Below, piece after piece: positions 1 to 11,035 of a stretch of 64,000 nt of DNA (within the stretch, counting starts at the first letter, position 1; every line of letters begins with the position of its first letter). A program made the translations under genes and the position numbers. The notes below the pieces were generated by a model that saw nothing but the letters and a program-made list of their open reading frames with translations, was not told the origin of the DNA and ran no database searches. The stretch spans positions 1 through 64,000 of the forward strand of contig JABLXQ010000021.1 in NCBI GenBank assembly GCA_013178375.1, written 5' to 3'. Source of the stretch: Gammaproteobacteria bacterium. Its GTDB lineage: Bacteria; Pseudomonadota; Gammaproteobacteria; Pseudomonadales; Ketobacteraceae.

Positions 1-198
1 CTTTTCCGCCTCGGCCTGGAACTCGGGGCGAGGCTTCTTGCCCACCATGGCCAGGGTCTGGCGGTAGGCGGCACGCTGGGATTCCCACTGTTTTTCCTGG
101 GCATCCGTGATCGGCAGCAGGTTGGCGGCACGGGCTGGAAGGCAAAACTGACAGAAGAAACACAATACTAATAAGGGTAACGTTATACGCATGGACAT
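1..198 (-). CDS. Secreted protein, N-terminal part only (possible lytic transglycosylase)
   Basis: Only the first ~66 codons lie in the window; the gene runs off the left edge on the minus strand. The protein begins with a clear signal peptide: a short basic start, a hydrophobic stretch rich in Leu, Val, Phe and Cys, and a PARA|AN-like cleavage site. The following segment (ITDAQEKQWESQRAAYRQTL) is helical and resembles the start of the mature helical domain of soluble lytic murein transglycosylases, but no catalytic domain is visible, so the family is a guess. Two in-frame ATGs (198 and 192) are possible starts and neither has a good Shine-Dalgarno sequence. Confidence 0.4.
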   Translation of the reverse strand, partial: MSMRITLPLLVLCFFCQFCLPARAANLLPITDAQEKQWESQRAAYRQTLAMVGKKPRPEFQAEAEK

Positions 199-460
199 AC
201 TGGCAACGAATGGCTAACTCAAGCGTAGATGGGGCGATAAAAATTGCCATCCATTATGAACCAGTCCCGTGATTACATTTCAATAATTTTCAGCTGCTTA
301 TTTCACCTGCACTAAACGGCCTGGCAGGTCGGCCGCAATGGGCGTGACGGTATCCTGGCGCCGGGGCCCGCAGTAAAAAAACGGCCGGCGCGGTTGTGGA
401 CCCGGCGCGGAGCGCTAAACTTAAATTCATGTCAGACTGTTTTTTGCGCGGCCGGGGATT

Positions 461-820
461 ATGGAAAAGCGAATCAGAGAAAAACGAGTCATCAAACGCC
501 ACCACCTGCGTTACTACCTGAGCGTTTACAATCGCAAGACAGGTAAGCCCATCGGTTACATCGTCAATATTTCCACCGAGGGCATGCGTCTGGTCAGCCA
601 CATTCCGCTGCTGACGCACAGCGTCTTCCAGTTCCGCATCAAGCTGCCCCGGGAAATCGAGGGTGCCCGCAACATCGATTTCGACGCCCTCAGCTGCTGG
701 TGCCGACCCGATGTCAGCCCCGATTGCTTCGACACTGGCTTCAAGCTGATCGACGCGCCGCAGGAGCTGCTGGACCTGATCGATGGCCTGTCCCAGTATT
801 TCAGCTTCAAGCTCGATTGA
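461..820 (+). CDS. PilZ domain protein (probable c-di-GMP receptor)
   Basis: The 119-residue protein is a single PilZ domain. The c-di-GMP-binding signature is visible as R13-x3-R17 in the N-terminal loop and N36-x-S38-x2-G41 (NISTEG) on the first strand. PilZ proteins with both motifs normally bind cyclic di-GMP and act as cytosolic switches for motility, adhesion or polysaccharide production. No output domain is fused, so it must act through a partner, and its neighbours do not name that partner. It stands alone with an intergenic stretch on each side, so it is probably monocistronic. The ATG is preceded only by a weak purine stretch (GGGGATT). Confidence 0.85.
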   Translation: MEKRIREKRVIKRHHLRYYLSVYNRKTGKPIGYIVNISTEGMRLVSHIPLLTHSVFQFRIKLPREIEGARNIDFDALSCWCRPDVSPDCFDTGFKLIDAPQELLDLIDGLSQYFSFKLD

Positions 821-934
821 TTCACACTTCCGCCGGCCCGCATTGCGGCCGGCTTGCACCGGCGGTGCGCTATTGTCAAAATCCCTCTACTGTCTGATTT
901 TTGTTCCGTTTCATCAAACAAGCGAAAGCGTCCT

Positions 935-1795
935 ATGAACCGTATTCCAATGTTGCTGCCGCGCGGGCTGATGGCCGCGCTGTTGATGCTGCTGAACGCC
1001 AGCGTGCTTGCGCTGCCCGCCGACATCGAGGCCGATCGTCTGGTGCTGGCGGCAGAAGAAAAAATTGCCCAGCAGGATTTTGACGGCGCTCGCCAGTATC
1101 TGGAGCGCGTCGCGCCGCTGAAGGTGGAGCCCAAGCCTGTCTACTACTACCTGTACGGCCAGGTGCTGCTGAACGACAGCAAGCTGGAAGAGGCGGACGT
1201 CCAGCTGACGCAGTATGTGAAGAAAGTCGGGCGGGAAGGGGAGCACTATGACGCTTCCCTGCGCCTGCTGACCCAGATCGAGGAGCAGCTGCGTTCGCAG
1301 GAAGCGGTGGGCAGTACCCGTGAGAAGTCGGCCGATCCCAATGCCGCCAGCATCGAGGCCTCCGATCCCGCCGGCAAAGCCTACGATGACCGGGCGCGTC
1401 AGCTTTTCCCCGCGTCTTCACTGCCGGAGTCCCTGGCGCAGGCCGCCAATGTGGTGCTGCGTTCCCATCCCTATCTGGAAGGCAAGATCAAGAATCCGGA
1501 CACTTCCAACCGGGAGAGCTACAGCGTCTCGGTGAAGGCGCCGTCGGAACTGCTGGTGACGAAAACGTCCCACAACAGTGCCGTTAACAACGGTCAGGCT
1601 GAATTGTCGGTGGAGAAGTTCAACGCCTTCGGCGTCAGCCCGTTTGTGTCCTACCGGTGCAGTACAGCCAGCGATAGTTGCGTGCTGCAAAATCCTGCCA
1701 GCGGTGATGACTGGATTCGCATCGCCAACAATGAGGCCGCGGCACGGGAGCTGACCACTGCGCTTACCCGTCTGATCAAGGCGCTGCAGCGCTGA
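935..1795 (+). CDS. Secreted protein with TPR-like N-terminal region, function unknown
   Basis: The chosen ATG gives 286 residues and a typical signal peptide (hydrophobic core after RGLMAALLMLL, cleavage near VLALP). An upstream in-frame ATG at 854 would bury the signal peptide and has no ribosome-binding site. Residues ~25-125 form helical pairs resembling tetratricopeptide repeats (AEEKIAQQDFDGARQYLERV; YYYLYGQVLLNDSKLEEADV). The C-terminal half has a hydrophilic linker, then a mixed region with two cysteines (YRCSTASDSC) that could form a periplasmic disulfide. Likely periplasmic. I do not recognise the family of the C-terminal part. Confidence 0.7.
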   Translation: MNRIPMLLPRGLMAALLMLLNASVLALPADIEADRLVLAAEEKIAQQDFDGARQYLERVAPLKVEPKPVYYYLYGQVLLNDSKLEEADVQLTQYVKKVGREGEHYDASLRLLTQIEEQLRSQEAVGSTREKSADPNAASIEASDPAGKAYDDRARQLFPASSLPESLAQAANVVLRSHPYLEGKIKNPDTSNRESYSVSVKAPSELLVTKTSHNSAVNNGQAELSVEKFNAFGVSPFVSYRCSTASDSCVLQNPASGDDWIRIANNEAAARELTTALTRLIKALQR

Positions 1796-1935
1796 TCCTG
1801 CTTGCCGGGCATAACCGCTGCGGTGCGCCCGGCGCTTCATAAAAAATTCATCAACTGTTAGGCAAAGCTAAACCCTGCGTTCATATTGGATCGCTAGTGT
1901 CGTCGCGGATCGCCCTTTTTTCCGAGGAGAACCCG

Positions 1936-4458
<2,523 letters not shown>

Positions 4459-4475
4459 CTTTGGGGAATCTCTTC

Positions 4476-5123
4476 GTGAAAAACCGTATTGTGAAAAAAA
4501 CTGCAACGCTGAAGAACAACGAAAGCCCCAAAAAATCCGCTCTGAAGCAGGCGGTCATGCGCGCGCTGCTGGCCGGAACCTTGCTGGGCGCAGGTTCGGC
4601 CAGCGCTCTGACAGTTGAGATGGTTCCGGCGGCCAGCAGTGTCGCGCTGGGCGGCAGCTTGCAGATCGACGTACGCGTCAGCGACCTGACGGATCTGGCG
4701 GCGCCGTCCCTGGGAGCCTACGACCTCAACGTGCTGTTTGATGCCGCCGCGCTGCGGTACAGCCACATTGGCTGGGGCAGTCAACTGGACCTGGAAGGGA
4801 TGGGCAGCCTGACGCTGGAGGACAACAACAATGCCGGCAGCGGCTTGCTCAATCTGGCGGAAATTTCCTATGACAACATCGCCACACTGAACGATCAGCA
4901 GGCTGGCAGCTTTGTCCTCTTCAGTCTGTTTTTTACCGCCGCTGCGCTGGGCAATGCGCAGGTAGGGCTCGACGTGCTGTCGCTGGCGAATGCAGAGGGC
5001 TTCGCGCTCACTGCGGATGCCGTGTCAGGTGCCCAGGTTGCGGTGGTGCCGGTTCCGGCAGCATTGCCTCTGCTGGCCAGTGGCCTGCTGCTGTTGCTGG
5101 GCCGCCTGCGCCGTCGCACCTGA
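4476..5123 (+). CDS. Cohesin-like domain protein with PEP-CTERM-type sorting tail
   Basis: The gene starts 17 bases after the dockerin-nuclease and is very likely cotranscribed with it. With GTG 4476 (GGGGAA seven bases upstream) the product has 215 residues; GTG 4491 is an alternative. A long Lys-rich n-region precedes a hydrophobic core and a GSASA cleavage site. Residues ~50-180 look like a cohesin beta-sandwich (SVALGGSLQIDVRVSDL, LGAYDLNVLFDAAAL). The tail has VPVPAALPLLASGL, a hydrophobic helix and the basic end GRLRRRT, which is a PEP-CTERM variant recognised by exosortases. Such proteins are processed and anchored at the envelope or exopolysaccharide layer. No exosortase is in the window. 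Confidence 0.8.
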   Translation: MKNRIVKKTATLKNNESPKKSALKQAVMRALLAGTLLGAGSASALTVEMVPAASSVALGGSLQIDVRVSDLTDLAAPSLGAYDLNVLFDAAALRYSHIGWGSQLDLEGMGSLTLEDNNNAGSGLLNLAEISYDNIATLNDQQAGSFVLFSLFFTAAALGNAQVGLDVLSLANAEGFALTADAVSGAQVAVVPVPAALPLLASGLLLLLGRLRRRT

Positions 5124-5429
5124 GGCTCGCGCAATCCGGTCAGCGGGCGCTGCACATTGGCGCCCGCTGCCCGGCGGTTTCCATCCAGCGCCGTCCTGCT
5201 GGCCGCTTTTCCGCTCAACGCCCCCTGTCCACTGACCCGGTTGATGCCGCCCCCCGATCTTTTTTGCCATCGACTGGCCAGTCGCACCCATGCACAATGA
5301 CATGCGGGCTTGGGTCCGGCGTTGATTTGTCTGCCGTTTCGCCCCCTATTATTCGAACAAGCAACCAGTTGGACATTGGGTTTGGACGCTGCCTCCGTGC
5401 CGTCCGGATTCCCCTGAGGAAACCGATTT
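5124..5429. other. Intergenic stretch before the acyl-CoA dehydrogenase pair
   Basis: No convincing gene. The left part carries the hairpin listed at 5142-5168. Further right, TTGATT at 5322-5327 and TATTAT at 5347-5352 could be -35 and -10 elements for the dehydrogenase genes, but the 19-base spacing makes this weak. The rest shows no repeat or RNA gene. Confidence 0.4.
5142..5168 (+). terminator. Hairpin after the cohesin-like gene
   Basis: A perfect 9-bp stem (AGCGGGCGC / GCGCCCGCT) with a 9-base loop starts 18 bases after the stop codon. There is no T-run after it, so it is either a weak or Rho-assisted terminator or an mRNA 3'-end stabiliser. Confidence 0.45.
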
Positions 5430-6635
5430 ATGGATCTGACCATCAAGCCGGAATACCGGCAGTTCCGCGAGGAAGTGCGCGCGTTCCTGGAAGCCAACCT
5501 GACGCCCGACCTGCGTGAAGCAGGCCGGCTGGCCACCAGCGTGTTCCATGATGTGGAGCGCAGCATGGCGTGGCAGAAAATACTGCACAAGAAAGGCTGG
5601 GCTGCGCCGCACTGGCCGCAAGCGTATGGCGGTACCGGCTGGGACGTGGTGCAGCGCGCCATTTTCGCCGAGGAATGCCTGATGGCGAACGCGCCTGCCG
5701 GCATCCCCATGGGCCTGCACATGTGCGGCCCCTGCATCATCGGCTGCGGTACCCAGGAGCAAAAGGATTACTACCTGCCGCGCATTTTGTCCGGCGAGGA
5801 TTTCTGGTGTCAGGGTTATTCCGAACCGGGTGCCGGTTCCGATCTGGCGTCGTTGCAGTGTTCGGCGGAATCCGACGGCGACGACTACATCATCAACGGC
5901 ACCAAGATCTGGACCACCTATGCGCATTACGCCAACAAGATTTTCTGTCTGGTGCGCACCAACAAGAACTGCAAGCCACAGGAAGGCATCACCTTCCTGC
6001 TGATCGACATGAACACGCCCGGCATTACCGTGGAGCCCATCATCGGCCTCGATATGATCCGCGAACAGAACACCGTGTTCTTCGACAACGTGCGGGTGCC
6101 CAAGGCCAATCGCATCGGCGCGGAAAATGCCGGCTGGACCGTGGCGAAATATCTGCTGATGTTCGAGCGTGGCGGCCAGGAATACGCACCTGCACTGCAT
6201 TACGCACTGAACCGGGTGAAGGAAATCGCGGAGCAGGAAGCCGGCTCGTTCGGCGGCAAGCTGAGCGAAGATGCCGCGTTCATGCGCCGTGTGCATGAAG
6301 TGGAAATCGAAATCACCGCGCTGGAATTCACCGAGAACCGCATCAAGGCGGCGCTGGGCAGTGGTCAGAGCCCGGGCGCGCTGGCATCGATGACGAAAAT
6401 TCTTGGCACCGAAATCAGCCAGAAAGTTACCGAGCTGGCGATCGAGGCAGTGGGTGTTTATGGCCTGCCGTTGCAGGTGGATGCGATCCAGCCCGGCGCT
6501 AATCTGCCGTTCGTGGGGCCGGAATATGCGCTCACTGCCATGCCGCGTTATCTGAACACACGCGCCACCACGATTTACGGCGGTTCCAACGAAGTGCAGC
6601 GTGGCATCATCGCGAAAATGGTGCTGGGTTTGTAA
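5430..6635 (+). CDS. Acyl-CoA dehydrogenase, larger subunit of a likely pair
   Basis: The 401-residue protein has the full acyl-CoA dehydrogenase fold, with an N-terminal helical domain, a middle beta domain with FAD-contacting motifs (GYSEPGAGSDLAS, INGTKIWTT) and a C-terminal helical domain. It oxidises an acyl-CoA thioester at the alpha-beta bond and passes electrons to electron-transfer flavoprotein. In MCAD-type enzymes the base lies in a YEGT motif; here the matching segment reads IYGGSNEVQR, with Gly in place of Glu. E246 (LLMFERGG) sits where LCAD/IVD-type and heteromeric steroid-type enzymes keep their base. The second dehydrogenase gene follows after 26 bases. The true substrate cannot be read from the sequence. 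Confidence 0.9.
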   Translation: MDLTIKPEYRQFREEVRAFLEANLTPDLREAGRLATSVFHDVERSMAWQKILHKKGWAAPHWPQAYGGTGWDVVQRAIFAEECLMANAPAGIPMGLHMCGPCIIGCGTQEQKDYYLPRILSGEDFWCQGYSEPGAGSDLASLQCSAESDGDDYIINGTKIWTTYAHYANKIFCLVRTNKNCKPQEGITFLLIDMNTPGITVEPIIGLDMIREQNTVFFDNVRVPKANRIGAENAGWTVAKYLLMFERGGQEYAPALHYALNRVKEIAEQEAGSFGGKLSEDAAFMRRVHEVEIEITALEFTENRIKAALGSGQSPGALASMTKILGTEISQKVTELAIEAVGVYGLPLQVDAIQPGANLPFVGPEYALTAMPRYLNTRATTIYGGSNEVQRGIIAKMVLGL

Positions 6636-6661
6636 GGAATAGGCAGAGTGAGAGGCACGAA

Positions 6662-7792
6662 ATGAATTTCGATCTGAGCGAAGAACAACAGATGCTGGTG
6701 GACAGCATCGGCAAATTCCTGAAAAACGATTATCCGTTCGAAACCCGCCGCAAGCTCGCCAATTCCGAGCTGGGCTTCAGCGCGCAGAACTGGAAAACCT
6801 TTGCCGAGCTGGGCTGGCTGAGCGTGCCGTTTTCGGCTGACAACGGCGGTTTCGGCGGCACGTCCGTCGACATGATGCTGATGCACGAACAGTTCGGCAC
6901 CGCGCTGGTGACAGAGCCGGTTATTCCCACGCTCATCCTGGGTGGCCGCCTGATCGAACTGCTGGGCAACAATGTACAGAAGGAAACGCTGCTGTCCGCC
7001 GTGATTCAGGGCGAACTGCAACTGGCACTGGCCTACAACGAGCGCATCGCCCGCAACAATCCGGCCATCGTCGGTTGCACCGCACGGCGTGAAGGCGACA
7101 GCTATGTATTGAACGGCGAGAAAATTGCCGTGCTGAACGGCCACGCCGCCAACCAGATTCTGGTGACTGCGCGGTTGAGCGGAGATGTCAGCAGCGCAAA
7201 CGGCATCAGCGTATTCGTGGTGGACGCAAATGCCGCCGGCCTGCAGCGCAAGCCTTATCAGACCGTCGACGGTCTGCGTGCGGCGGATCTGCAACTGAAC
7301 AATGTGAAAGTGCCTGCGGCCAATCTGCTGGGCACCGAAGGCGCCGCGTTCGACGCCGTTGAAACCGTGCTGGACGAAGCCACCCTTGCACTTTGTGCCG
7401 AGGCAGTGGGTGCGATGGAAGTGCTGTACAAAACCACCGTCGACTACAGCAAGACCCGCAAGCAGTTCGGCATGCCCATCGGCAAATTCCAGGTGCTGCA
7501 ATTCCGCATGGTGGACATGTTCATGGCGCACGAGCAGTGCAAATCCATGATCTACATGGCGGCACTGCGGTCGCTGGAAGGACGTGCTGCGGCGCGCAAG
7601 GCCGTGTCAGCGGTGAAAGTACAGATCGGCAAGGCGGGACGCAAGATTGGCCAGGAAGCGGTGCAATTGCACGGTGGCATGGGCATGACTGACGAACTGA
7701 ATGTCGGCTACTACTTCAAGCGCCTCACCGCCATCGACGCGCTGTTCGGCAACGTGGATTTCCATCTGGCGCGTTACGGTCTTGTCGCCTAG
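6662..7792 (+). CDS. Acyl-CoA dehydrogenase, smaller subunit of a likely pair
   Basis: A 376-residue acyl-CoA dehydrogenase family protein encoded directly after the first one, preceded by a GAGAGG ribosome-binding site. The N- and C-terminal helical domains are recognisable (FDLSEEQQMLVDSI; QLHGGMGMTDEL), but the FAD/substrate loop is diverged and no Glu is evident at either usual catalytic position. Tandem genes of this type form alpha2-beta2 enzymes in steroid side-chain and other bulky acyl-CoA oxidation, where only one subunit carries the base. By analogy this is probably the structural or FAD-sharing subunit. The operon ends at the terminator at 7862-7912. Confidence 0.85.
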   Translation: MNFDLSEEQQMLVDSIGKFLKNDYPFETRRKLANSELGFSAQNWKTFAELGWLSVPFSADNGGFGGTSVDMMLMHEQFGTALVTEPVIPTLILGGRLIELLGNNVQKETLLSAVIQGELQLALAYNERIARNNPAIVGCTARREGDSYVLNGEKIAVLNGHAANQILVTARLSGDVSSANGISVFVVDANAAGLQRKPYQTVDGLRAADLQLNNVKVPAANLLGTEGAAFDAVETVLDEATLALCAEAVGAMEVLYKTTVDYSKTRKQFGMPIGKFQVLQFRMVDMFMAHEQCKSMIYMAALRSLEGRAAARKAVSAVKVQIGKAGRKIGQEAVQLHGGMGMTDELNVGYYFKRLTAIDALFGNVDFHLARYGLVA

Positions 7793-7861
7793 ACGAAGCA
7801 TGAACGGCGCCTGACCCGCGTCGCCATCTCAACCTTTTTCAGACTGTTGCTCAACCTTGAC

Positions 7862-7912
7862 GAGCCCTTTTCGAATCACCCGGAGCGGTGGCGTGGAAAG
7901 GGCTCTTTTTTT
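7862..7912 (+). terminator. Rho-independent terminator after the dehydrogenase pair
   Basis: Stem GAGCCCTTT (7862-7870) pairs with AAAGGGCTC (7897-7905) and is followed by seven Ts. The 26-base loop is long but the U-tract is good. Confidence 0.7.
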
Positions 7913-7937
7913 GCGCGCAATTATCCATTTGTCAAAA

Positions 7938-8258
7938 TTACCCGGCCCGTTTCCAGCCCTGATTCTGGATCTCGACGATGTTCTGTTCCAGCACCCGGAT
8001 CTGGCGGTTGATCTCCATGATTCGCTCCATTTGCTTCACGGGAACATTGACCAGCTCACGCCGCAGGTTCAGCAACCGTCGTCGCATGATCGCCAGCAGA
8101 TCCAGGTTCTTCACCACATCGTTGTGATCGTCGAACACATAGTGGGCCTGATTGAACAGCTGCTCATCCGGCGCCGCGCCGTCGCTTTTCCCGATAAAAA
8201 CCCCGTCTTCGTCGAAGTATTGAAACTCCCGAAGCGGTTCGTCATCCGCGCTGTACAT
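7938..8258 (-). CDS. Small hypothetical cytosolic protein, helical C-terminus
   Basis: A 106-residue protein when started at ATG 8258 (MYSADDEPLREF); a longer frame to 8282 adds nine residues without support. The N-terminal half is acidic and aromatic (FQYFDEDGVFIGKSDG). The C-terminal half is a probable coiled coil with heptad Leu, Ile and Met (MRRRLLNLRREL, MEINRQIRVLEQN). It has no signal peptide, membrane segment or motif that I recognise. It is a single gene convergent with the dehydrogenase pair. Codon use matches its neighbours, so it is likely real. Confidence 0.6.
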   Translation of the reverse strand: MYSADDEPLREFQYFDEDGVFIGKSDGAAPDEQLFNQAHYVFDDHNDVVKNLDLLAIMRRRLLNLRRELVNVPVKQMERIMEINRQIRVLEQNIVEIQNQGWKRAG

Positions 8259-8470
8259 GCAAGTAATTCCAGTGAAAAACAAAAGACAACCTTATTCTTG
8301 TTAGATGCGAAAGCGGGATCGCGCAAGGCCGCGATGGGCGCGCTCGTGGGTTGTTCATGTGAATTCACAGGCAATTCAGCTGGTTGGCCTGGTTAGTCGA
8401 ATTTGGACTAAAAAGACGGGCGCTGAAGTGAAGTTCATCCGTTCAATCCGGGGCCATCCGATCGCCCTGA

Positions 8471-8507
8471 AAAACAAAAGCCCCGACCACTTTGCGCGGG
8501 CGGGGCT
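8471..8507 (-). terminator. Rho-independent terminator of the beta-barrel gene
   Basis: Read on the minus strand, AGCCCCG (8507-8501) pairs with CGGGGCT (8485-8479) and is followed by a T-rich run (TTTGTTTT). It lies 35 bases past the stop codon of the barrel gene. Confidence 0.75.
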
Positions 8508-8541
8508 GCCTGGTTTGCCTGAGTGGCACCGACGCGGGAAA

Positions 8542-9879
8542 TCACATTTCCCAGCGCGCACCCAGCGTGACGATGCTCAGGTCGGTATCTTCGTATTCCA
8601 GCACTTCCTCGTAATCCAGAAACGCGGCGATGCCATGGGCGAATTGCGCGGAGATGCCGGCGCTCACCTGATACCAGTCGCTGTCCGGCTCGTCGGGGGT
8701 GATGGCGAAGCTGCTGACGGGATCCTGTACGAAGCGGCCGACGATCAGGTCGCGCTCATCCTCCAGCTCATTGCGCCATTCCGCGCGGGCGTGAGGCACC
8801 AGTACGCCCCAGCCGAAACTCATGGCGTACGACGCATGGCCGCCCACGGTGTAGATCTGGGATTTCACGTCCTGGTCGTCAAAGGCCGCTTCCCAGCCGC
8901 CGCCGTTGGTTTCCTCGAAGTTATCGATGCTGCCATCCAGATAGTCATAGCTGGCGAACGGACCATAGGTCAGGCCACCGCTGACGAAATCATAGGAACC
9001 CGCAATGTTGAGGTAGGCAAGTTCGTTGTCGGTGTTGCCGACGGCGGTGCTGTCCAGAATCTTCCGCTGAGTGTCGAATTCGCCTTTGGCGTAGCCCACG
9101 ATGTAATCCACGGCAAAATTATCGCGGTACCAGCTGGCGTAGACGATGTAGTGGTCGGTGTCGTTGTCGGTCTGGTTCTGGGCTTCGCTGTATTCCAGGG
9201 TGGTGTCACTGTTGCCGAAGGCAAAACCGGCAATCAGGCTGTCACTGAAGCGGTAGTCGGCGCCCAGGGTGTAGTGATCGGTGCCCAGGTCGTAGCCCAC
9301 TTCATAGGTGGTGTCGTCCTGGCTGCCGTCCACTTTTGAGCCATCGACAAAAAAGCTCAGCCGGTTGGCTTGCTCACCGGCGCTGCCACCGATGTAGCTG
9401 CTGCGGACGTCGTTGAGGGCGGCGTCACTGGAACTGTTGTTCTGCAGGTAACGGTGATTGCGCAGATGATGACTGACGTTGCGGATCTGGTCGGTGCTCA
9501 GCTGCACCAGCGAGGTGTAGAGCGCCGGCATTTCGTCGGGGGTGATTTCCGCTGCCAGCTGGGCGAATGCATCTGCCATCGCCGTCGGATCATTGGCAAA
9601 CTGGTCTTCAATGCTGAGGACTTGTCGTTCAAACTGGGCGCAGAAATTGCTGCCAGCATCAACAGTGGCGGGTTGCAGCGTGAAGGCGTTGGAGTTGTCG
9701 CCGCCAGTTCCGCTGTCGTTGCCCGTACCACCGGTGGGATCAATACAGCTGGTTGCCAAATCCTGCCAGAACTGGTCGGAATTGGCAGTAGCGGCCAGCG
9801 CCGCACCTGGCAGCGAAAACCCGGCAATGGCGGTGGAAATGGACAAGGCGAGTGTTGCCGGCAGGAATGGATGACGCAT
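8542..9879 (-). CDS. Autotransporter-like outer-membrane beta-barrel protein
   Basis: The 445-residue product starts at ATG 9879, with GGGGG just upstream. It has a signal peptide (TLALSISTAIAGFSLPGAALA). Residues ~25-150 form a short low-complexity Gly/Asp/Thr-rich and helical passenger with two cysteines. From ~160 to the end, alternating aromatic strands (DHYTLGADYRFSDSLIAGFAF, DHYIVYASWYRDNFAVDYI) form an autotransporter barrel ending in ARWEM. It should insert into the outer membrane through the Bam complex. The passenger is too short for a beta-helix, so it may act mainly as a barrel or porin-like protein. It is a single gene with its own terminator. Confidence 0.8.
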   Translation of the reverse strand: MRHPFLPATLALSISTAIAGFSLPGAALAATANSDQFWQDLATSCIDPTGGTGNDSGTGGDNSNAFTLQPATVDAGSNFCAQFERQVLSIEDQFANDPTAMADAFAQLAAEITPDEMPALYTSLVQLSTDQIRNVSHHLRNHRYLQNNSSSDAALNDVRSSYIGGSAGEQANRLSFFVDGSKVDGSQDDTTYEVGYDLGTDHYTLGADYRFSDSLIAGFAFGNSDTTLEYSEAQNQTDNDTDHYIVYASWYRDNFAVDYIVGYAKGEFDTQRKILDSTAVGNTDNELAYLNIAGSYDFVSGGLTYGPFASYDYLDGSIDNFEETNGGGWEAAFDDQDVKSQIYTVGGHASYAMSFGWGVLVPHARAEWRNELEDERDLIVGRFVQDPVSSFAITPDEPDSDWYQVSAGISAQFAHGIAAFLDYEEVLEYEDTDLSIVTLGARWEM

Positions 9880-10101
9880 GGTGACCCCCAAGGTACAGAT
9901 GAATGAACAGGCGGCGGGCAGCCTGCGCGATCCCTGCTGTCAGATGCTGCCCGGTCGAATTTCCCGGGCATTCTAGCGGCTTTTGCCGGGGGCGAGAAGG
10001 GAAGGTGAAGCGCGTTGCCGGTAGCAAATGGCAGCAAACTGGCGGGAATTCTGCCGTCATGTAGCGGCTATGTGGCATGTCTTGACAGGTCAATGACAGG
10101 A

Positions 10102-10126
10102 GTGCGGCTGGTCAGACCAGCCGCAC
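10102..10126. other. Strong hairpin over the ctaB stop codon
   Basis: GTGCGGCTGGT (10102-10112) and ACCAGCCGCAC (10116-10126) form an 11-bp stem with a 3-base loop spanning the stop codon of ctaB. No T-run follows in either direction. It may stabilise the 3' end of the oxidase transcript. Confidence 0.4.
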
Positions 10127-11035
10127 CTTGACGTAGTGATCAACCAGTAGCGCGATGAAAAGACACATCAGATAGACGATGGAAAATCCAAAGGTTTTCA
10201 TGGCGATACCGGGAAACGGCGCAAACCGCAGCCGGGCCGCGTAGTAGATGAAAATGGCGTTCAGCACCAGCGTGGCCGCCAGATAGATCAGCCCGCTCAT
10301 GCCTGTGAGATAGGGCAACAGTGTGCACAGCGCCAGCAACAGGGTGTAGTGCAGCACCGCCGACTGGGTGTACGGGATGCCGTGGGTGACAGGCAGCATC
10401 GGAATGCCGGCCTTGGCGTAATCGTCGCGGCGGTGAATCGCCAGCGCCCAGAAATGCGGTGGCGTCCAGATGAAGATGATCAGCACCAGCAGCAGCGCAT
10501 GGGGATCGATCTGGTTGGTGACGGCAGTCCAGCCCAGCAGCGGCGGAATCGCCCCCGCCAGTCCGCCGATCACGATGTTCTGCGGTGTCGCCCGTTTCAG
10601 GTACAGCGTGTAGATGAACGCATAACCCACAATGCCAAACAACGTCAGAAACGCCGTCAGCGGATTGATGAAAAATGACAGGATGAACATGGACAGGAAC
10701 GACAGCACGGCCGCGAACAGCAGCGCCTTCTGGGTACTCACCTTGCCTTGCACGATGGGGCGGCTGCTGGTGCGCGCCATGATGGCATCGATGCGCTGAT
10801 CCACTACATGATTGACCGCTGCCGCCGCGCCCATGGCGAACGCCATGCCAATGGAACCCAGCAACAGTACCTGCAGTGGCACCATGCCGGGTGTCGCCAT
10901 GAACATGCCGACAATGGCGGTCAGCATCAGCAGCATCACCACGCGGGGTTTGGTCAGTTCGTAATAATCGCGCCAGTGCGGGCGGCTGGCAGATTGAAGG
11001 GCATTGTCCTGGTGATGGGTGGCAACACGGCTCAT
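10112..11035 (-). CDS. ctaB: Protoheme IX farnesyltransferase (heme O synthase)
   Basis: This 307-residue inner-membrane prenyltransferase converts heme B to heme O by adding a farnesyl group, the step before heme A. About nine hydrophobic segments are visible. The Mg-diphosphate-binding signature [15 protein letters not shown] and the second conserved loop ([18 protein letters not shown]) are intact. The start overlaps the ctaA stop by four bases, so translation is probably coupled. It is the last gene of the oxidase cluster, and a stable hairpin covers its stop codon. Also called cyoE in bo3-oxidase operons. Confidence 0.96.
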   Translation of the reverse strand: MSRVATHHQDNALQSASRPHWRDYYELTKPRVVMLLMLTAIVGMFMATPGMVPLQVLLLGSIGMAFAMGAAAAVNHVVDQRIDAIMARTSSRPIVQGKVSTQKALLFAAVLSFLSMFILSFFINPLTAFLTLFGIVGYAFIYTLYLKRATPQNIVIGGLAGAIPPLLGWTAVTNQIDPHALLLVLIIFIWTPPHFWALAIHRRDDYAKAGIPMLPVTHGIPYTQSAVLHYTLLLALCTLLPYLTGMSGLIYLAATLVLNAIFIYYAARLRFAPFPGIAMKTFGFSIVYLMCLFIALLVDHYVKVRLV

